A DNA stretch of 64,000 bases from positions 3,415,001-3,479,000 of the forward strand of contig OZ014415.1 in assembly GCA_963965975.1 (NCBI GenBank), written 5' to 3'. The stretch's first letter is position 1. Every line of letters begins with the position of its first letter. Both the position numbers and the translations under genes were made by a program. Shown here piece by piece: positions 63,001 to 64,000 of this stretch. This DNA comes from Xestospongia bergquistia (lineage: Eukaryota; Porifera; Demospongiae; Haplosclerida; Petrosiidae). Below the pieces are notes generated by a model. That model ran no database searches, was not told the DNA's origin, and saw only the letters and a list, made by a program, of their open reading frames with translations.

Positions 63001-63391
63001 CACTAATTTTACGAACACGAGATGGTTGTAGTTTGTTTCTAGTTTTATTATTTCCTCGACACATTTTTGCGAAGTGATTGAATTTTAAACATTTGTGACA
63101 CTGTTCACCTTTAGCAGGACACATTCCTTTGTTGTGTGTTTTCCCACATCGAGTACATTCATAAAGTGATACTTTAGGTTTCATTGACTGGGTTACTTTT
63201 GTTTTCGACTTAAACTGTTGATGTTTAATAACTCTTGCACTTTCGTGATTACTTGATTGTTCCATCCCACTGGCTAATCTCTCACTTTCTTCTAATGCTC
63301 TGGCTTTTGCTAGTAGTTTCTCAAGTGTGAGGTCATCTTCTCGTAACACATATCGTCTTAGGTGTTTTGATTTGCAATTTTGAATAATCAT
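60029..63391 (-). CDS. pol: gypsy polyprotein: zinc knuckle, protease, RT, RNase H, integrase
   Basis: 1120 codons open. Domains by rough residue: gag end with two cysteine/histidine knuckles (CTRCGKTHNKGMC and CHKCLKFNHFAKMC, about 78-112); protease motif TIDTGAS (about 167-173); reverse transcriptase from about 310 to 480, with LDLRSGYHQL and catalytic NISDDIIVF (I where many have Y); RNase H with TELTTDASPWGLSAIL (about 585-600), TEKEALAIVWAI and later catalytic D; integrase H2C2 zinc-binding part (HEGHQGLVKTKQ..C..C) and core with VDFCGPF, LKSDNGPPF and a glutamate in PLWPQANSEAEN. All catalytic positions I can check are present, so enzymes may be functional. It makes DNA copies of the element's RNA and integrates them. 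The first Met is only the first in this frame; the natural start is in gag, before the frameshift. Confidence 0.92.
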   Translation of the reverse strand: MIIQNCKSKHLRRYVLREDDLTLEKLLAKARALEESERLASGMEQSSNHESARVIKHQQFKSKTKVTQSMKPKVSLYECTRCGKTHNKGMCPAKGEQCHKCLKFNHFAKMCRGNNKTRNKLQPSRVRKISEKSTPSGSEEEYVYTLGDNTGKVPEMMVKINGVPIKVTIDTGASINIIDESALMTINKRKQVTLRNSSTRICAYGSQSCLKVLGQFDAQVQTKDSSINATIHVLQGTNGSLMSYITARELGLIKVNVCAMNIKQLTEQYAEVFEGVGKLKDYEVMLYIDESVTPVAQPARRIPFHMRKQVEIELERLEKQDIIEKVNSPTPWISPLVIIPKRNGEVRLCIDMRMANRAILRERHPSPTVDDLIHSLNGATVFSKLDLRSGYHQLSLASQSRYITTFATHKGLRRYKRLNFGTNSASEIFQNAINEQVRDIQGVINISDDIIVFGETQEKHDEALEAVFRRLLSVGLTVNKEKCEFNKKSLEFFGFVFSRKGISPDPRKVKTIQEAKPPLSTTEVRSFIGMATYCAKFIPNFSDITKPLRDLTKKNVNFKWTEKERESFKQVKQMLTSDTVMAYFDGTKQTELTTDASPWGLSAILSQKTPGTDDRRIVAYVSRSLSATEQKYSQTEKEALAIVWAIKRLHIYLFGGHFTLVTDCKPLQFIFENKKSKASARIERWNMLLQEYDFSVRHIKGEKNPSDYLSRHPSQNVTEDEVKVAEEYVKFISINAVPKAMSLADIQKATKEDKTLQRLVQSVRSGKWDFSGEVNLKELKLFHKVRDELTIHSDSNIILRGTRIVIPSALRKRAMELAHEGHQGLVKTKQLIREKVWFPGIDKEVKQVIDYCTPCQANTSSLCPSPLQMSELPPEPWHTVHVDFCGPFPTGEYLLVAIDAYSQFPVVEIVQTTSAKSTIVKLEKIFCTHGIPRILKSDNGPPFNNQDFKVFMQEYGINHRRVTPLWPQANSEAENFMKPLSKAIKSAHVMNKDWKKEVNVFLLNYRATPHLTTNEPPSKLLFNRVINTKLPELVKQQDHPVRKRDKEKKVQMKEDADRRRRAKVLELKVDDVVLMKQRKINKFSTMFDPVPFKVVRVKGSMITVTRNGKYLTRNINVKES

Positions 63392-63422
63392 TGACCTGAG
63401 TTCCCTGTCAATATCAGCAAAT

Positions 63423-63791
63423 TCAGTGGACAGCTAATTTTCTTAGCCTGGTTACAAATTGATCGATCGTTTCACCATCATGTTGTGTGATTTGTCGGAA
63501 CTGGAAAACTTCATAATCAATATTTTTCTTAGGTGTGAAATAATCATCTAGCTTCTTCATGGCGGACGCATAATCATTTCCTGCTTCTGGAATCGCTTCA
63601 AATATTTCTTGAGTTTCAGCTCCTGCCTGGTATAATAACAGAGCGCGTTTCTGTTGATCATCTGTGACTCCCACAGCCACTAGATATGTCTCGAAGCGTC
63701 GTTTCCATATTTTCCAACGTTGACTCAACGATGTCGGGTCCGAAATAGGATCAAACGGTGGAAGCGATGCCAAATCAAGCTTAGTAGCCAT
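63423..63791 (-). CDS. gag: gypsy gag, N-terminal part
   Basis: Starts MATKLDLASLPPFDPISDPT, 44 bp inside the primer site, and reads through a capsid-type helical region with WKIWKRRFETYLVAVGV and EVFQFRQITQHDGETIDQFV. It ends at a stop right after RLRKLAVH. The polyprotein frame picks up the rest of the same conserved region (FADIDRELRSMIIQNCKSK) in another frame, so gag is split by a small indel near 63428. The break lies in the middle of capsid, well before the zinc knuckles, which argues for mutation and against programmed frameshifting. Confidence 0.85.
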   Translation of the reverse strand: MATKLDLASLPPFDPISDPTSLSQRWKIWKRRFETYLVAVGVTDDQQKRALLLYQAGAETQEIFEAIPEAGNDYASAMKKLDDYFTPKKNIDYEVFQFRQITQHDGETIDQFVTRLRKLAVH

Positions 63792-63822
63792 TTGGACTTA
63801 AAATGACCATAAAATATATCCT

Positions 63823-63832
63823 CTCGTCGCCA
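63823..63832 (-). other. primer binding site (tRNA-Ser-like)
   Basis: Minus strand TGGCGACGAG, two bases inside the 5' LTR. It is complementary to the CTCGTCGCCA 3' end known from eukaryotic tRNA-Ser(GCU). Confidence 0.75.
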
Positions 63833-63834
63833 AT

Positions 63835-63965
63835 TATAATGTTGTTTGATATACCAACAATCAGATTCTTTAAGATAACTCAATTCACAAAGTTAGACAT
63901 TAACAACACGAGGTCACACTTAATCACGTGACCAAATAATAATAACAATAATAATAAACATTACA
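63835..63965 (-). repeat. 5' LTR of the gypsy element
   Basis: 131 bp, one mismatch to 59624-59754; should carry the element's promoter. Confidence 0.95.
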
Positions 63966-63970
63966 ATGTA
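63966..63970. repeat. target-site duplication ATGTA (right)
   Basis: Same five bases as 59619-59623. Confidence 0.85.
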
Positions 63971-64000
63971 CTATTTCTATTTTTTCTTGCATTCTCAAAC

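Larger units (their letters stand above)
59624..63965 (-). mobile_element. Ty3/gypsy LTR retrotransposon, 4342 bp, recent insertion
   Basis: Two 131-bp LTRs differ by one base; ATGTA occurs immediately outside both ends (59619-59623 and 63966-63970), a 5-bp target duplication. Reading on the minus strand: 5' LTR (63835-63965), primer site (63823-63832), gag, a polyprotein with zinc knuckle, protease, reverse transcriptase, RNase H and integrase, polypurine tract, 3' LTR (59624-59754). No envelope-like frame. The domain order protease-RT-RNase H-integrase is that of Ty3/gypsy. Gag is interrupted by a frameshift near 63423. Confidence 0.95.

Noticed and set aside
63391-63430. Programmed frameshift between gag and pol of the gypsy element
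   Set aside because: The break lies inside capsid, before the zinc knuckles, and no slippery heptamer is evident, so a mutation is more likely.
1-64000. tRNA or rRNA genes
   Set aside because: I saw no tRNA-like internal promoter boxes with a foldable acceptor and no rRNA-like stretch; the only tRNA link is the retroelement primer site.

Overview
The window reads as AT-rich metazoan nuclear DNA. Genes are split by many very short introns (about 45-60 bp, GT..AG), mobile DNA is abundant, and gene families match those expanded in sponges: a GABA-B-like class C GPCR, a Death/ZU5/CARD-type protein with Kelch repeats, and ankyrin exons of exactly 99 bp. I infer a demosponge, Amphimedon-like. Nothing looks bacterial.

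Layout. 1-3215: a broken pogo/Tigger-type transposon (minus strand). 3220-4200: two snap-back hairpin elements flanking a hAT transposase scrap. 5036-6171: a 1.1 kb non-autonomous DNA transposon with terminal repeats and a 7-bp target duplication. 6180-9400: a decayed inverted duplicate of receptor-gene sequence, riddled with small inserted elements. 9411-13272 (minus): an intact-looking 14-exon GABA-B-like receptor gene, 746 codons. 13345-28935: a satellite of about 24 units of roughly 635 bp, each unit containing diverged sub-repeats of about 130 bp. 29930-33774 (minus): a short ankyrin-repeat gene or gene remnant. 33950-37060: a second Tigger-type element (plus) with a tandem array of mini-exons and a zinc-finger end. 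37420-38215: a decayed retroelement. 43180-44835: a gypsy-like gag-protease-integrase remnant with no reverse transcriptase. 44922-46290: decayed halves of a head-to-head gene pair, lipoyl synthase (minus) and CCDC103-like (plus), whose start codons overlap in one CATG. 46468-47067: an integrase-type element remnant with a PHD finger. 47235-51759: a third Tigger-type element with long terminal inverted repeats of roughly 400 bp.

52713-59014 (minus) is the most interesting host gene. Sixteen exons join in frame into 1121 codons: Kelch propeller, coiled coil, Death domain, ZU5, a 43-residue glycine/alanine hydrophobic segment, a conserved linker and a C-terminal CARD-like domain. It looks like a death-fold signalling receptor with a possible membrane-inserting segment. 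A broken paralogous exon lies just downstream.

59624-63965 (minus) is a nearly complete Ty3/gypsy retrotransposon with 131-bp LTRs differing at one base, a 5-bp target duplication, a tRNA-Ser-like primer site and a polypurine tract. It is young, but gag is broken by a frameshift.

All exon models come from reading splice sites and frame by eye; family names rest on motif recognition, not database searches.
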